This document shows positions 42,605-51,362 of a DNA stretch of 64,000 bases, in pieces. The position numbers and the translations under genes are program-made. The stretch spans positions 124,001 through 188,000 of the forward strand of contig CAKVCZ010000001.1 in NCBI GenBank assembly GCA_934726055.1. The letters are read 5' to 3'. Origin of the DNA: an uncultured Candidatus Melainabacteria bacterium. Lineage in GTDB: Bacteria; Cyanobacteriota; Vampirovibrionia; Gastranaerophilales; Gastranaerophilaceae. Position 1 is the first letter of the stretch, and every line of letters begins with the position of its first letter. The notes under the pieces were generated by a model, which worked only from the letters and a program-made list of their open reading frames with translations, was not told the DNA's origin and did not search any database.

Positions 42605-44518
42605 ATGAAATTTAAAAAGTTAACAGTAGCGGCAATGATTGCTGTTGGAATAAGTGCAGGTGCATTATCAAATGCATTAGCATCTTGTCCTTGTAACGAT
42701 GTATCACAAGATAATGTAATTGCACCTTGCGAAAAAGTTACACCAAAATGTAATAAATGCCACAAACAAAAATCAAAATGTAAATGTCAAAAAGAAGAAG
42801 AACGTTGTGATAAAATTCCACAACCAGCTTGTGCAAACTGTGCTTCAGCTCAAACAACAGACAGAAAGGATATGAAACAAATTTATGCATATCCAAACAA
42901 CATTTACGGAACAAACACTTATGTAGGGGATCATTCAAACTCAATTACATCAAGAGAAAATCAATTAGACAACAAAATTTCAGGTGTTACTATTCAATCT
43001 AATGAATGTATGACCGGTGCTGCTTCACAATTACCATATCTAAATTCAAATATGGACACTATTAGCGGTTCAAATTTAAATCAAGAAAGTTATTCTAATG
43101 ACGGAGTATCAATTGATATTCATACAGAAAATTCTTTAGATGCACTAAGAAAAAGTTATGAACCATTTGATATGAATTCAAATTTAAGAGGAATGACAGG
43201 TGCAGCAGCTAATATATTAAACTACTTCCCTGATGTTCCTGATAGATACTGGGCATCATGCGACATTGATAAATTGGCAATGAATGATGTTGTAGTAGGT
43301 TATCCTGATAAAATGTTTAAACCTGACAGAAACGTTTCACGTGCAGAATTTGCAACAATGTTAGTTAAAGGTTTCAACATGGATAATTGCGGTTTGGAAG
43401 CAAAATCTATTTTTTCAGATGTACCTATGTCTAACTGGGCAAATCCATTAATTGCAAAAGCCGTAGATGAAAAATTAATGAAAGGTTATCCAAATGGCAG
43501 ATTCATGCCTCAAAATCATGTAACAAGAGCAGAAGCTCTTACTGCTATGGCAAAAGGTTTAAACAGTTGCAAAATGGATGAATGTAAAGCTAAAGAAATT
43601 TTATCAAAATACAAAGATGGCGGCAGAGTTCCAAGCTGGTCGCAAATACCTATCGCAACAGCTTTAGATAACGGTGCATTATCAGATTTAAAAAATCCTG
43701 ATATGATTATGCCAAATAAAGCAGCATCAAGAGCTGACATTGCTTCAATGTTACAAAACATCCGTGTAGCAGGCGGTTATGACAAAAATCCTAAAACTGC
43801 AAATGAATGCTGCCCTGTTGATAAATCTAAACAAGCTTACTTAGAAAATCAAGAAATTGTTAAAATTCCAACTCTTAAACTTGAATTCTTAGATGAGGTA
43901 AACGCAAAATCAGCACACGTAGGTCAACGTTTTGCAGCAACCACTCTTGAAGATGTTACTATTAACGGTCAATTATACCCATGCGGTTCTCGTGTAAATG
44001 GTAAAGTTATCGAAGTTATTCGTCCTTCAGGATGTGAAAAAGGTGCGTTAAAATTAGCATTTACTGAAATTCAAAACGGCGATTGCAAAGCTGAATTACC
44101 TAAACAAATTTTAACAGCACAATTAAATACTAAGAAAAATCCACATCTTGTTGCAAGAACATTGGCATTCCCATTCACATGGGCAGGTGCACTTGTTGGT
44201 AACACTGCAAGAGCAACAGGTGGTATTATCTCTAGCTTAGGTAATGCAGTAGAAAATGTTTCTAACGGTGTAGGTACTACTTTAAGCGAAACTTCTCAAG
44301 CTCAATTTAAAGCCGCAGGAAGAAGCTTTGGTGATACTATCGTTGAAACCGTAAAAGCTCCTATTGATACAACAAGAACTGCAGTATCAGGCACAATGGG
44401 CTTATTCCAAACTTCAGGCGATGAAATTGCATACCTTGTTGATCCAAACGGTTCAAGAATATCAGCAGTAAATCCAAAACAACAAATCACAATTGCTTTT
44501 GGTTGTACTAACAAATAA
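42605..44518 (+). CDS. SLH-domain surface protein
   Basis: The 637-residue exported protein has a signal peptide (KKLTVAAMIAVGISAGALSNALA, abbreviated) and a strong AAGGAGG site. A Cys/Lys-rich stretch follows (residues about 28-80, with CNKCHKQKSKCKCQ). SLH repeats follow: DVPDRYWASCDIDKLAMNDVVVGYPD (abbreviated), FSDVPMSNWANPLIAKAV and a third degenerate copy (KDGGRVPSWSQIPIATAL). SLH domains bind pyruvylated or peptidoglycan-linked polymers, tying the outer membrane to the wall. The C-terminal about 220 residues (FLDEVNAKSAHVGQRF, YPCGSRVNGKVIEV) resemble no porin. No beta-barrel region like OprB is evident. Ends at a strong terminator. Confidence 0.8.
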   Translation: MKFKKLTVAAMIAVGISAGALSNALASCPCNDVSQDNVIAPCEKVTPKCNKCHKQKSKCKCQKEEERCDKIPQPACANCASAQTTDRKDMKQIYAYPNNIYGTNTYVGDHSNSITSRENQLDNKISGVTIQSNECMTGAASQLPYLNSNMDTISGSNLNQESYSNDGVSIDIHTENSLDALRKSYEPFDMNSNLRGMTGAAANILNYFPDVPDRYWASCDIDKLAMNDVVVGYPDKMFKPDRNVSRAEFATMLVKGFNMDNCGLEAKSIFSDVPMSNWANPLIAKAVDEKLMKGYPNGRFMPQNHVTRAEALTAMAKGLNSCKMDECKAKEILSKYKDGGRVPSWSQIPIATALDNGALSDLKNPDMIMPNKAASRADIASMLQNIRVAGGYDKNPKTANECCPVDKSKQAYLENQEIVKIPTLKLEFLDEVNAKSAHVGQRFAATTLEDVTINGQLYPCGSRVNGKVIEVIRPSGCEKGALKLAFTEIQNGDCKAELPKQILTAQLNTKKNPHLVARTLAFPFTWAGALVGNTARATGGIISSLGNAVENVSNGVGTTLSETSQAQFKAAGRSFGDTIVETVKAPIDTTRTAVSGTMGLFQTSGDEIAYLVDPNGSRISAVNPKQQITIAFGCTNK

Positions 44519-44542
44519 TTTCAATACTAATTGAAATTGTTG

Positions 44543-44575
44543 CAAGGAACTAATCTAGTTTAGGTTAGTTCCTTG
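44543..44575 (+). terminator. Terminator of the SLH gene overlapping the MATE 3' end
   Basis: Stem CAAGGAACTAA/TTAGTTCCTTG (44543-44553 and 44565-44575) followed on the plus strand by TTTTAATTTTTT. The convergent MATE gene's TAG stop (44555-44557) lies in the loop. Confidence 0.85.
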
Positions 44576-45880
44576 TTTTAATTTTTTATATGTTCTAAAA
44601 ATTTCTATTATCAAAACTAACCCAACACAAGCAGAAGAAAGTGCTATGCCAATCCAAAAACCAAACAAATCTAAATGCATTTTAAACGCTAAAAAAGAAC
44701 CTAATGAAATCCCAATCAAAATATATCCGATAAAGTTTGCAACAGAAACCATAAAAGTTTTTTTCAATCCTTTTAATATACCACCACAAGATGCTTGTAA
44801 TCCGTCAAAGCACTGAAATGCAGCCACAATATACATTATTGGAACTATTATACCTATTAAGTTGCTATCGTTCGTGAATATTCCTGCAAAAAATTGTGGG
44901 AATAGTGCATAAAGAACCCCGCAAATTGCCATAAATCCTACAGATAAACCTACCCCAACAAAGCCATACTTTTTAACATCTTCTAAATTTCCGGCACCAT
45001 TTGCAAATCCAACCTTTACTGCAATAGCATTTGAAATAGATAAAGGTATCATAAATGATGCAGAACTTATTACATTTATAATATTTTGTGCTGCTGCGTA
45101 ATTACTGTTCACTCGTCCCATCAGAATTGCCATTGAATTAAATGCCAAAAATTCCAAACAAACAGCAACTGAAATTGGCAAGCCAACTTTTATTAATACC
45201 GAATAATATCGACTGTGAACTTTCTGATATTTTAACTTGAAATAATATAAACAATAAAAGAACAAACCAAGCCCCATTATTGTTCTAATCAAAACACTTG
45301 CTATTGCAAGCCCAACAACTCCTAATGGTGGTATCGGACCAAAACCGAAGGTTAATACCCAATTTATAATTATATTTAAAAATATTCCAATAATTGCTAT
45401 AAAATTTGGAAAAAATACAATTTCATATGCCTGCAAAAACTCTTTTAACGCAGCATGCAAGTATCCGCCAAACGCAGAAAAAGCAAATATAAATGTATAA
45501 ATTCTTATGTCAGGAATTATATTCGGATTAAATCCAATTCGCTCCATTATCGGAATTGTTCCCCATATTGCAAACATTGTAATTAATGCGACAACCTGTG
45601 AAAATAATATCGTAGGATAAAAATATTTTTTGGTAGATTTTCTTGCTCCTAAACGATTTGACAAAACAGGTGAAACACTTACTATTAAACCTATGCCAAA
45701 CATAAATACCAGTGATGTAACAGCACCTGAAAGACTCACCGCAGCAAGCACATCCGTTGAATACTTTCCTGCAACAAACACATCCCCTGCCATAATAAAC
45801 GTAAATCCAATATGTCCCATTATTATTGGCAGTGCAAGTTGAATAAGTTCTTTTGTATATGTTTGAAGACTTTTTTTCAT
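44555..45880 (-). CDS. MATE family efflux transporter
   Basis: The 441-residue membrane protein has about 12 hydrophobic segments and MATE-family motifs in both halves: LALPIIMGHIGFTFIMAGDVFVAGKYS (abbreviated), FGIGLIVSVSPVLSNRLGA, and in the second half ISNAIAVKVGFANGAGN, DGLQASCGGILKGLKKTF. MATE proteins export cationic drugs or metabolites in exchange for Na+ or H+. The start lies 11 bp after the preceding unknown gene, in line with gmk-nif3. The substrate is not predictable. Confidence 0.92.
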   Translation of the reverse strand: MKKSLQTYTKELIQLALPIIMGHIGFTFIMAGDVFVAGKYSTDVLAAVSLSGAVTSLVFMFGIGLIVSVSPVLSNRLGARKSTKKYFYPTILFSQVVALITMFAIWGTIPIMERIGFNPNIIPDIRIYTFIFAFSAFGGYLHAALKEFLQAYEIVFFPNFIAIIGIFLNIIINWVLTFGFGPIPPLGVVGLAIASVLIRTIMGLGLFFYCLYYFKLKYQKVHSRYYSVLIKVGLPISVAVCLEFLAFNSMAILMGRVNSNYAAAQNIINVISSASFMIPLSISNAIAVKVGFANGAGNLEDVKKYGFVGVGLSVGFMAICGVLYALFPQFFAGIFTNDSNLIGIIVPIMYIVAAFQCFDGLQASCGGILKGLKKTFMVSVANFIGYILIGISLGSFLAFKMHLDLFGFWIGIALSSACVGLVLIIEIFRTYKKLKQGTNLN

Positions 45881-45891
45881 ATTAAATATTT

Positions 45892-46455
45892 TTATAATTC
45901 GAAATTATCTTTACTCAAATATCTGTCATTTCTTAATACTGCTTGATATGGTCTTGCCTTTCGCATTGCTTCTAGCCATTTTAGATAATTATTATTAAAA
46001 CTTTCTATGCTTCTATTGATATACTGAACTGTTATATATCCGTTAAAAGATTCCATCGATCTATAAATATCGCACTGCGTTTGCATTCTTTCATTCCCAA
46101 CAACACAGCGTGTTGCAATTGAATCATCAGGATTCCTACGTTCAAATTGATATTTTGAATATGAATTCATACCTTCCAATCTTGCGGTTAAACTTCTTAA
46201 TAGTCCGTAAGCACTTGTAAATCTTGAATTTCTGTATGAGTGAATAATAAATGTTTCACTCCAAGCCTCATGGGTTTGTCCGGATGGAACATACTGAACA
46301 ATTGTTTCATTGTTAAATTTTCTATGATATGCAACAATCCAATTTCCGGCACCATTTGGAAAATCAAATGCTAAAGTTTGATATGCAAAAACTGCACCAA
46401 CCGTCATTAATATAAAAATCATTAAACTAAATATTTTTAAATGGAGATTCTTCAT
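45892..46455 (-). CDS. Exported hypothetical protein, 187 aa
   Basis: An N-terminal signal sequence or anchor (KIFSLMIFILMTVGAVFA) precedes a soluble domain of about 160 residues with no family I recognise (IVAYHRKFNNETIVQYVPSG, TRCVVGNERMQTQCD, QYINRSIESFNNNYLKWLEAMRKA abbreviated). Two Cys in the middle may form a disulphide. The ATG at 46455 overlaps the 3' end of nif3 by 29 bp; a later ATG would shorten the signal. Co-transcribed with nif3 and gmk. Function unknown. Confidence 0.65.
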   Translation of the reverse strand: MKNLHLKIFSLMIFILMTVGAVFAYQTLAFDFPNGAGNWIVAYHRKFNNETIVQYVPSGQTHEAWSETFIIHSYRNSRFTSAYGLLRSLTARLEGMNSYSKYQFERRNPDDSIATRCVVGNERMQTQCDIYRSMESFNGYITVQYINRSIESFNNNYLKWLEAMRKARPYQAVLRNDRYLSKDNFEL

Positions 46456-47107
46456 TTGCTATACATACCTCTATATTATCTTCTATTAAACCTTGAAAAA
46501 CTTTTTTTATCAATATTTCACTATCAAAATGGCCTACATCAAACATAACAATACTTGATTCTACTGCATTATGATATTTTATATCTCCTGTAACAAAACA
46601 ATCACAACCTAATGCTATTGCTTCATTGTACAAATCCATGCCTGAACCTGCACAAAATCCAATTTTTGAAACATTAATTTTATTGCTATTATTTATTAAT
46701 CTTGCATTTGGAGAAACTTTTTTTATTTTCTTTGACAAATCATCAACAGAAATTTCCTTTTCACAAATTCTCAAAAACTCTGTTGATTGATTAACATCAA
46801 AACCCAGTTCTCTTATAAAAGTATCTGTTGTTCCGCCAAAAGCTTTATCCATATTCGTATGCGCCGAATATATATTAATATTTGAAAACTTTATAGGAAC
46901 TTCAAATAAAGGATGATGTGCAATTATCATATCGCAATTATTCTCTATTGATTGATTATAAACATCCTCGGTTACAGTTAGTGCAATCATGACCTTTTTT
47001 ATTTCAACATCGCCAAGCTCAACCTGCCAACCGGAACAATCCCACTTTTCTTGAGTATCCAGAGGAGCAAATTTCTCTAATATTGTTGTCAATTTATACT
47101 TGTTCAT
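46427..47107 (-). CDS. Nif3-like dinuclear metal centre protein
   Basis: The 226-residue protein matches the Nif3/YbgI (DUF34) family: APLDTQEKWDCSGWQVE, DMIIAHHPLFEVPIKF with metal-binding His, YSAHTNMDKAFGGTTD, and the C-terminal CDCFVTGDIKYHNAVE and VMFDVGHFDSE. The proteins form a hexameric ring with two metals per subunit. The role is uncertain: GTP cyclohydrolase-like activity was proposed for some members. It lacks the extra middle domain of longer members. Overlaps gmk by 14 bp. Confidence 0.9.
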   Translation of the reverse strand: MNKYKLTTILEKFAPLDTQEKWDCSGWQVELGDVEIKKVMIALTVTEDVYNQSIENNCDMIIAHHPLFEVPIKFSNINIYSAHTNMDKAFGGTTDTFIRELGFDVNQSTEFLRICEKEISVDDLSKKIKKVSPNARLINNSNKINVSKIGFCAGSGMDLYNEAIALGCDCFVTGDIKYHNAVESSIVMFDVGHFDSEILIKKVFQGLIEDNIEVCIANEESPFKNI

Positions 47108-47648
47108 GTTCTATTATTTCTTCTATTTTTTTTACAGCGTTATCCACAGTATCATTTGTAACTGTATAATCAAATATTTTAACTTTCTCCATTTCTGATT
47201 GAACTGTATTCAATCTTTTTTGGATGGCTTCTTCCGTTTCTGTACCCCTACCTCTTAAACGTCTTTCTAATTCTTCCATTGACGGAGGTAAGATAAAAAT
47301 CAAAACAGAATTTTTAATTTTTTCTCTCACTTGCATTGCACCTTGAGTGTCAATTTCCAAAATTATATTCTCATTATTATCCAAACTCTTTTGAACAAAA
47401 TTTTTATTCGTTCCATAATAATTACCTGAGAATTCAGCCCATTCAAGAAACTCGTCTTTTTGAACAGCATCCATAAATTGTTCTTTTGTTAAATAATAAT
47501 AATTAATTCCATGAACTTCGCCTTCACGTTTTTGTCGAGTTGTACAGGAAACTGATAATTTAAAATCTTTGTGTTTTTCCAAAAAAGATTTAATTATTGT
47601 ACCTTTTCCAACACCTGATGAACCTGAAATTACAATGAGTTTTTTCAT
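47094..47648 (-). CDS. gmk: Guanylate kinase
   Basis: The 184-residue kinase converts GMP to GDP with ATP. The P-loop is ISGSSGVGKGT; the GMP-binding part is SCTTRQKREGEVHGINYYYL, with FLEWAEFSGNYYGTN and EIDTQGAMQV; the lid region is RLRGRGTETEEAIQKRL. Length is somewhat shorter than the typical 205. The ATG has an AGGATAAG site 14 bp after the transporter gene and is coupled to nif3 by overlap. Confidence 0.95.
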   Translation of the reverse strand: MKKLIVISGSSGVGKGTIIKSFLEKHKDFKLSVSCTTRQKREGEVHGINYYYLTKEQFMDAVQKDEFLEWAEFSGNYYGTNKNFVQKSLDNNENIILEIDTQGAMQVREKIKNSVLIFILPPSMEELERRLRGRGTETEEAIQKRLNTVQSEMEKVKIFDYTVTNDTVDNAVKKIEEIIEHEQV

Positions 47649-47662
47649 ATTATTCTTATCCT

Positions 47663-49060
47663 CTATTTACAATCAAAAATATTTTTGTGCTTACGTTGAT
47701 ACATCATAATTAACAAACACGTAAACATACTTATTGATATAGCAATCAACCAGAAATAAATTGCACCCTTCCAACCGAAAGTATCAATCATTATGCCTGT
47801 TCCGACTGCCGATAAAATTGCACCTGCATATCCAAACAAATCACAAAAGCCTAATGTCGCTGATACAACTTTTTTTGAACTTGCTTCGAGTGCACAAATA
47901 CCACCCAACAAGAATTGCGGACCTGCAATAAAAAATCCGATTGACGCTGCAAAAACATAGTCTAAAATACTTATTGTATTCATATGAAACAATATTAAAG
48001 AAATAGCTAATCCTGAAAATAAAATCAGATTTATTTTAATTTTATCATTTTGGAAAAATTTGTCTGCACACCAACCTGCAGCAATTGCCCCTAAAGAACC
48101 AAATATTGCTAACATACTCAATTTTGATGTAGCTGCTTCTATTGAATTTAGTTTATATTCCATTAAATATTTAACAAACCAATCTTCAGCACCAAATCTG
48201 ACAACATAAACAAATGCATATCCGATTGAAATTAACCAAATGATTTTATTAAAAAGGATTTGTTTCTTAAATATTTCTATGTAACTCATTTTATCTTCTG
48301 CCGCAACAACTTCATTTTCTAGGTTTTCATTATTATAAACATCAACATCAGGTAAACCCATTGTTTGCGGTTTATCTCTTAACCTGTCATACAGCCATAC
48401 TGAAAATAATATTGAAATAATTGCCGGAATTACAAAAACACTCCTCCACCCGAAGTATTTTGCTAAAAATCCTGAAAATAGTATTGATACTATAATACCA
48501 CATTTTTGACAAGTCGTCCAAATAGACCACTTTGTTGCTCTTTGTGAGCGAGGAATCCAATAGGATAAACTTTTTGAAATAGGCGGAAACACCATTGACT
48601 GAAACCAACCATTCGCACCCCAGAAAAATGCCATAATCCAAAGCAAAATAGATGCTGACGGCAATCCAAAAAATGTAACCTTACCGGGAGTTATAAATAC
48701 AGTGCTATATACAAAACATAAATTTGCAATTGCAGTTAAAACAAAAGCCGTCGGCAAAAAGGTTCTTATATTACTTCTGTCAGCAATAATTCCATTAACA
48801 AATTTACCTATTCCGTATGTAATATATAGAGTTGAACCTAATATTCCTAATTGAGTATTCGTAAAATGTAAATCACTCGCCATAAACGGCAGAGCAATTG
48901 ATAAATTTTTTCTACACAAATGAACCAAAATATATGCAATATAGGTAGTATAAAAAATCCTAAATTGCCAGTATTTATACATTTTATCAATTGTATTTTT
49001 ATCTTTGATTTCTTCTTTTATCGGAGGTTCTTTGAAGAAATCTACAATAAAATTACTCAT
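47663..49060 (-). CDS. MFS transporter of the organophosphate:phosphate antiporter (OPA) family
   Basis: This 465-residue protein has 12 predicted helices. The OPA signature is YTTYIAYILVHLCRKNLSIALP (abbreviated), TNTQLGILGSTLYITYGIGKFVNG, and in the second half GGICALEASSKKVVSATLGFCDLFGYAGA (abbreviated). This places it with GlpT/UhpT/UhpC, which exchange glycerol-3-phosphate or hexose phosphates for phosphate. Which sugar phosphate it takes is not readable. The ATG lies two bases after the exonuclease gene with an AGGAAA site, so the run dnaQ-like, transporter, gmk, nif3 forms one operon. Confidence 0.88.
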   Translation of the reverse strand: MSNFIVDFFKEPPIKEEIKDKNTIDKMYKYWQFRIFYTTYIAYILVHLCRKNLSIALPFMASDLHFTNTQLGILGSTLYITYGIGKFVNGIIADRSNIRTFLPTAFVLTAIANLCFVYSTVFITPGKVTFFGLPSASILLWIMAFFWGANGWFQSMVFPPISKSLSYWIPRSQRATKWSIWTTCQKCGIIVSILFSGFLAKYFGWRSVFVIPAIISILFSVWLYDRLRDKPQTMGLPDVDVYNNENLENEVVAAEDKMSYIEIFKKQILFNKIIWLISIGYAFVYVVRFGAEDWFVKYLMEYKLNSIEAATSKLSMLAIFGSLGAIAAGWCADKFFQNDKIKINLILFSGLAISLILFHMNTISILDYVFAASIGFFIAGPQFLLGGICALEASSKKVVSATLGFCDLFGYAGAILSAVGTGIMIDTFGWKGAIYFWLIAISISMFTCLLIMMYQRKHKNIFDCK

Positions 49061-49062
49061 AA

Positions 49063-49980
49063 TTATTTTCCTGCTTTAATTATTTGAACATTTCTGTTTT
49101 CAGAAATTTCTTTTCGCATCGCTTTTATGGCTTCACGTTTGCATTCATCAAGACTCATTCCGTTGCAAAGCCTGTCAACAAAGCCACAATTTAATTTTAC
49201 AGCCTTATTCAAAGCACCAACTTCTTCCAAAAGTTCTTTTACATCTTCAAAATCATAATGGAATGATTGTTTTGATTGATAAACAAGCATATCTCCATTT
49301 TGAGCAGTAACAGGTTTTCCGCCAAGTTCAAAATATAACTTAAATACTGATTTCAAATCCTGAAGCTCTGATTGCATTGTGTTTATGCTTTGTTGAATTC
49401 TTATAAATCGTTCAAATAAATATTCAATATTTTCAAGTTGTTTTGATTCCCAATCATATTTTTGCAAATATAATTTTTTTAGTTTTGGATAAGCAAGAGC
49501 CAAACTCATTGCATCTGCCATTGCTCTATGATGATTTACAAGTTCTACATTAAACTTTTTGGTTAGAGCCTCAAGCCCATGAGAATCCATTTCCGGATAA
49601 ACTTCTTTGAACATATACTGAGTATCTATACGTTCATTTTCTATTGGTTTACCAGTTGTTCTTAAACTCGCTTCATTTAAGTATGAATAATCAAAAATAC
49701 AGTTGTGTGCAACAATAGGATAATCACCAATAAATTCTAATATCTTGGGCATTGCTTCCGCTTCTGTCGGAGCATCTTCTACCATTTCTTGTGTAATTCC
49801 ATGAATTGCTATGGATGATTTTCTTATATGTTGTTGGGGATTAATTAATGTTTGAAATTCATCTTTTACTTTACCGTTTTCAAGTCTTACTCCGGCAAAT
49901 TCAACCATTTTTTCTTTTGTATAGTCTAAACCGGTAGTTTCGGTATCTAAAACAATTTCTATTACTTTTTTTCTTGGCAT
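49063..49980 (-). CDS. DnaQ-like (DEDDh) 3'-5' exonuclease
   Basis: In this 305-residue protein, residues about 5-170 form the exonuclease domain: Exo I IVLDTETTGLD, Exo II PIVAHNCIFDYSYL and Exo III HHRAMADAMSLA, which gives all five catalytic residues. The C-terminal about 130 residues contain a coiled-coil-like helix (FERFIRIQQSINTMQSELQDL, abbreviated) and an unassigned domain. This may be the proofreading epsilon subunit of DNA polymerase III or a stand-alone exonuclease such as RNase T-like or DinG-associated proteins. First gene of the operon that runs to MATE. Confidence 0.85.
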   Translation of the reverse strand: MPRKKVIEIVLDTETTGLDYTKEKMVEFAGVRLENGKVKDEFQTLINPQQHIRKSSIAIHGITQEMVEDAPTEAEAMPKILEFIGDYPIVAHNCIFDYSYLNEASLRTTGKPIENERIDTQYMFKEVYPEMDSHGLEALTKKFNVELVNHHRAMADAMSLALAYPKLKKLYLQKYDWESKQLENIEYLFERFIRIQQSINTMQSELQDLKSVFKLYFELGGKPVTAQNGDMLVYQSKQSFHYDFEDVKELLEEVGALNKAVKLNCGFVDRLCNGMSLDECKREAIKAMRKEISENRNVQIIKAGK

Positions 49981-50058
49981 TATATTTCTCTAAAAATCTT
50001 TTTCCATAATTCTATAATATTCTATATTAAGATAATAGCACAAAAAATTTTTATATGC

Positions 50059-50064
50059 TAGAAT
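50059..50064 (+). promoter_or_regulatory. -10 element of trxA
   Basis: TATGCTAGAAT holds an extended -10 (TGC plus TAGAAT, 50059-50064), 27 bp before the ATG at 50092, with an AAAAGGAG site between. Confidence 0.45.
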
Positions 50065-50091
50065 AAATAAAAGGGAAAAGGAGAAATAAAA

Positions 50092-50415
50092 ATGTCTAAT
50101 GCAATAGAAGTAAATGATTCATCATTCGAAAATGAAGTTTTAAAATCTTCAACACTGGTTCTTGTTGATTTTTGGGCAACATGGTGCGGTCCTTGCAGAA
50201 AATTAAGTCCTGTTTTGGATGAAATTGCTCAAACATATCCGGACAATTTAAAAGTTGTTAAAGTTAATGCAGACGAATGCAAAGAAGTTGTTAAAGCTAA
50301 TTCTATCAGCGGATTACCAAGTCTTTTAGTATTCAAAGACGGTCAAGCTGTTGAAAGAATGGTTGGTTTAATGCCTAAATCTACTATTATTAACAACATA
50401 GAAAAACATTTATAA
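50092..50415 (+). CDS. trxA: Thioredoxin
   Basis: This 107-residue thioredoxin has the active site WATWCGPC (C32, C35), followed by the conserved KLSPVLDEIA helix, VNADE, and ISGLPSLLVFKDGQ with the cis-Pro. Length is standard. It reduces disulphides in the cytoplasm using thioredoxin reductase, which is not in the window. The ATG has a strong AAAAGGAG site and an extended -10 box upstream. Single-gene unit ending at a bidirectional terminator. Confidence 0.97.
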   Translation: MSNAIEVNDSSFENEVLKSSTLVLVDFWATWCGPCRKLSPVLDEIAQTYPDNLKVVKVNADECKEVVKANSISGLPSLLVFKDGQAVERMVGLMPKSTIINNIEKHL

Positions 50416-50437
50416 TATAATGAATGATTCAAAAAAT

Positions 50438-50470
50438 AGGGTATAGAAAAAATCTATACCCTGTTTTTAT
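50438..50470. terminator. Bidirectional terminator between trxA and the SIMPL gene
   Basis: Stem AGGGTATAG/CTATACCCT (50438-50446 and 50454-50462), seven-base loop, followed by GTTTTTA on the plus strand and ATTTTTTG on the minus strand. Confidence 0.85.
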
Positions 50471-50485
50471 TTGTTAAAAATTAAA

Positions 50486-51220
50486 TTATTTTTTTGCACC
50501 AATATAAAAAGTTGTATTCAAAGAACCGTTCAAAATCATTTTACCGGTTTCTATCGGTGTTGTTGATGTTTCTTTATCTTCTGCAGATACACCTAAAGCT
50601 CTTGCAGATTTAGCATAATTTACTGTTGAATAAGAGCTAGATTGAGAACAGCTTGTTGAAATACTTTTAACAGTTAAAACTTGCATATTCAAAGGATTTA
50701 AAGTTGCATTTGCACGTCTTTTAGCTTTTCCTGCAAGTTCTGCCATTAATTCGTTACATTTGTCATCATAATCTGTTGCTTGGAACGATAGATTATTTAC
50801 TCGAGTAACACCCTTTGTTGAAGATAAATCAACAAATTTTGAAACAGATGTAATATCTTTTACATATATTTTTACAGTGTTATAAACCTTGTAACCTTTA
50901 ATTGTATTTTTACCGTTTTTGTAGTCATATTGAGGATTTACACTATAATTGCTTGTCTTAACGTAATCGCCTCTATTTTTATTTATCATTGAATTTAAAG
51001 ATTTATATAAATCATCTGATATTTCTTTATTTTCTTTTATAGCTTTTTGTGCATCTACATTTGATGTTTCAACTGAATATGTTAATTGAAATGCATTTGG
51101 GGAAATTTCTTTTGTACCGCTTATGCGTAAATCCATTACACTATCGCCAAGTGCACATACAAATCCTGAAAATAAAACCAAACTCAAAACAATTGAACTA
51201 AAAATAATAAATTTTTTCAT
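50486..51220 (-). CDS. SIMPL (DUF541) domain exported protein
   Basis: In this 244-residue protein with an N-terminal signal (IIFSSIVLSLVLFSGFVCA), the mature part matches SIMPL/DUF541: SGTKEISPNAFQLTYSVET, AQKAIKENKEISDDLYKSL, YKVYNTVKIYVKDITSVSKFVD (abbreviated), and CNELMAELAGKAKRRANATL. Members (such as E. coli YggE) are periplasmic or outer-membrane associated, with roles in oxidative stress or the cell surface that remain unclear. An AAGGAG site precedes the ATG. Monocistronic, divergent from the GH57 gene. Confidence 0.88.
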   Translation of the reverse strand: MKKFIIFSSIVLSLVLFSGFVCALGDSVMDLRISGTKEISPNAFQLTYSVETSNVDAQKAIKENKEISDDLYKSLNSMINKNRGDYVKTSNYSVNPQYDYKNGKNTIKGYKVYNTVKIYVKDITSVSKFVDLSSTKGVTRVNNLSFQATDYDDKCNELMAELAGKAKRRANATLNPLNMQVLTVKSISTSCSQSSSYSTVNYAKSARALGVSAEDKETSTTPIETGKMILNGSLNTTFYIGAKK

Positions 51221-51325
51221 TGTAATTCTCCTTATTAACTTCCATTTTTATAAATGTAAGTTTAACCCAAACAAAATAATTTGTCAGTAAAAATCTTTAT
51301 TTTATTTTAACTTTAAATATACTTC

Positions 51326-51353
51326 TTGCAATGTTGATTTTTTTAAGTACAAT
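51326..51353 (+). promoter_or_regulatory. Promoter of the GH57 gene
   Basis: TTGCAA (51326-51331), a 16-bp spacer and TACAAT (51348-51353). Nine bases then lead to the ATG at 51363, so the 5' leader would be at most a few bases. Confidence 0.55.
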
Positions 51354-51362
51354 GAAGAAAAG

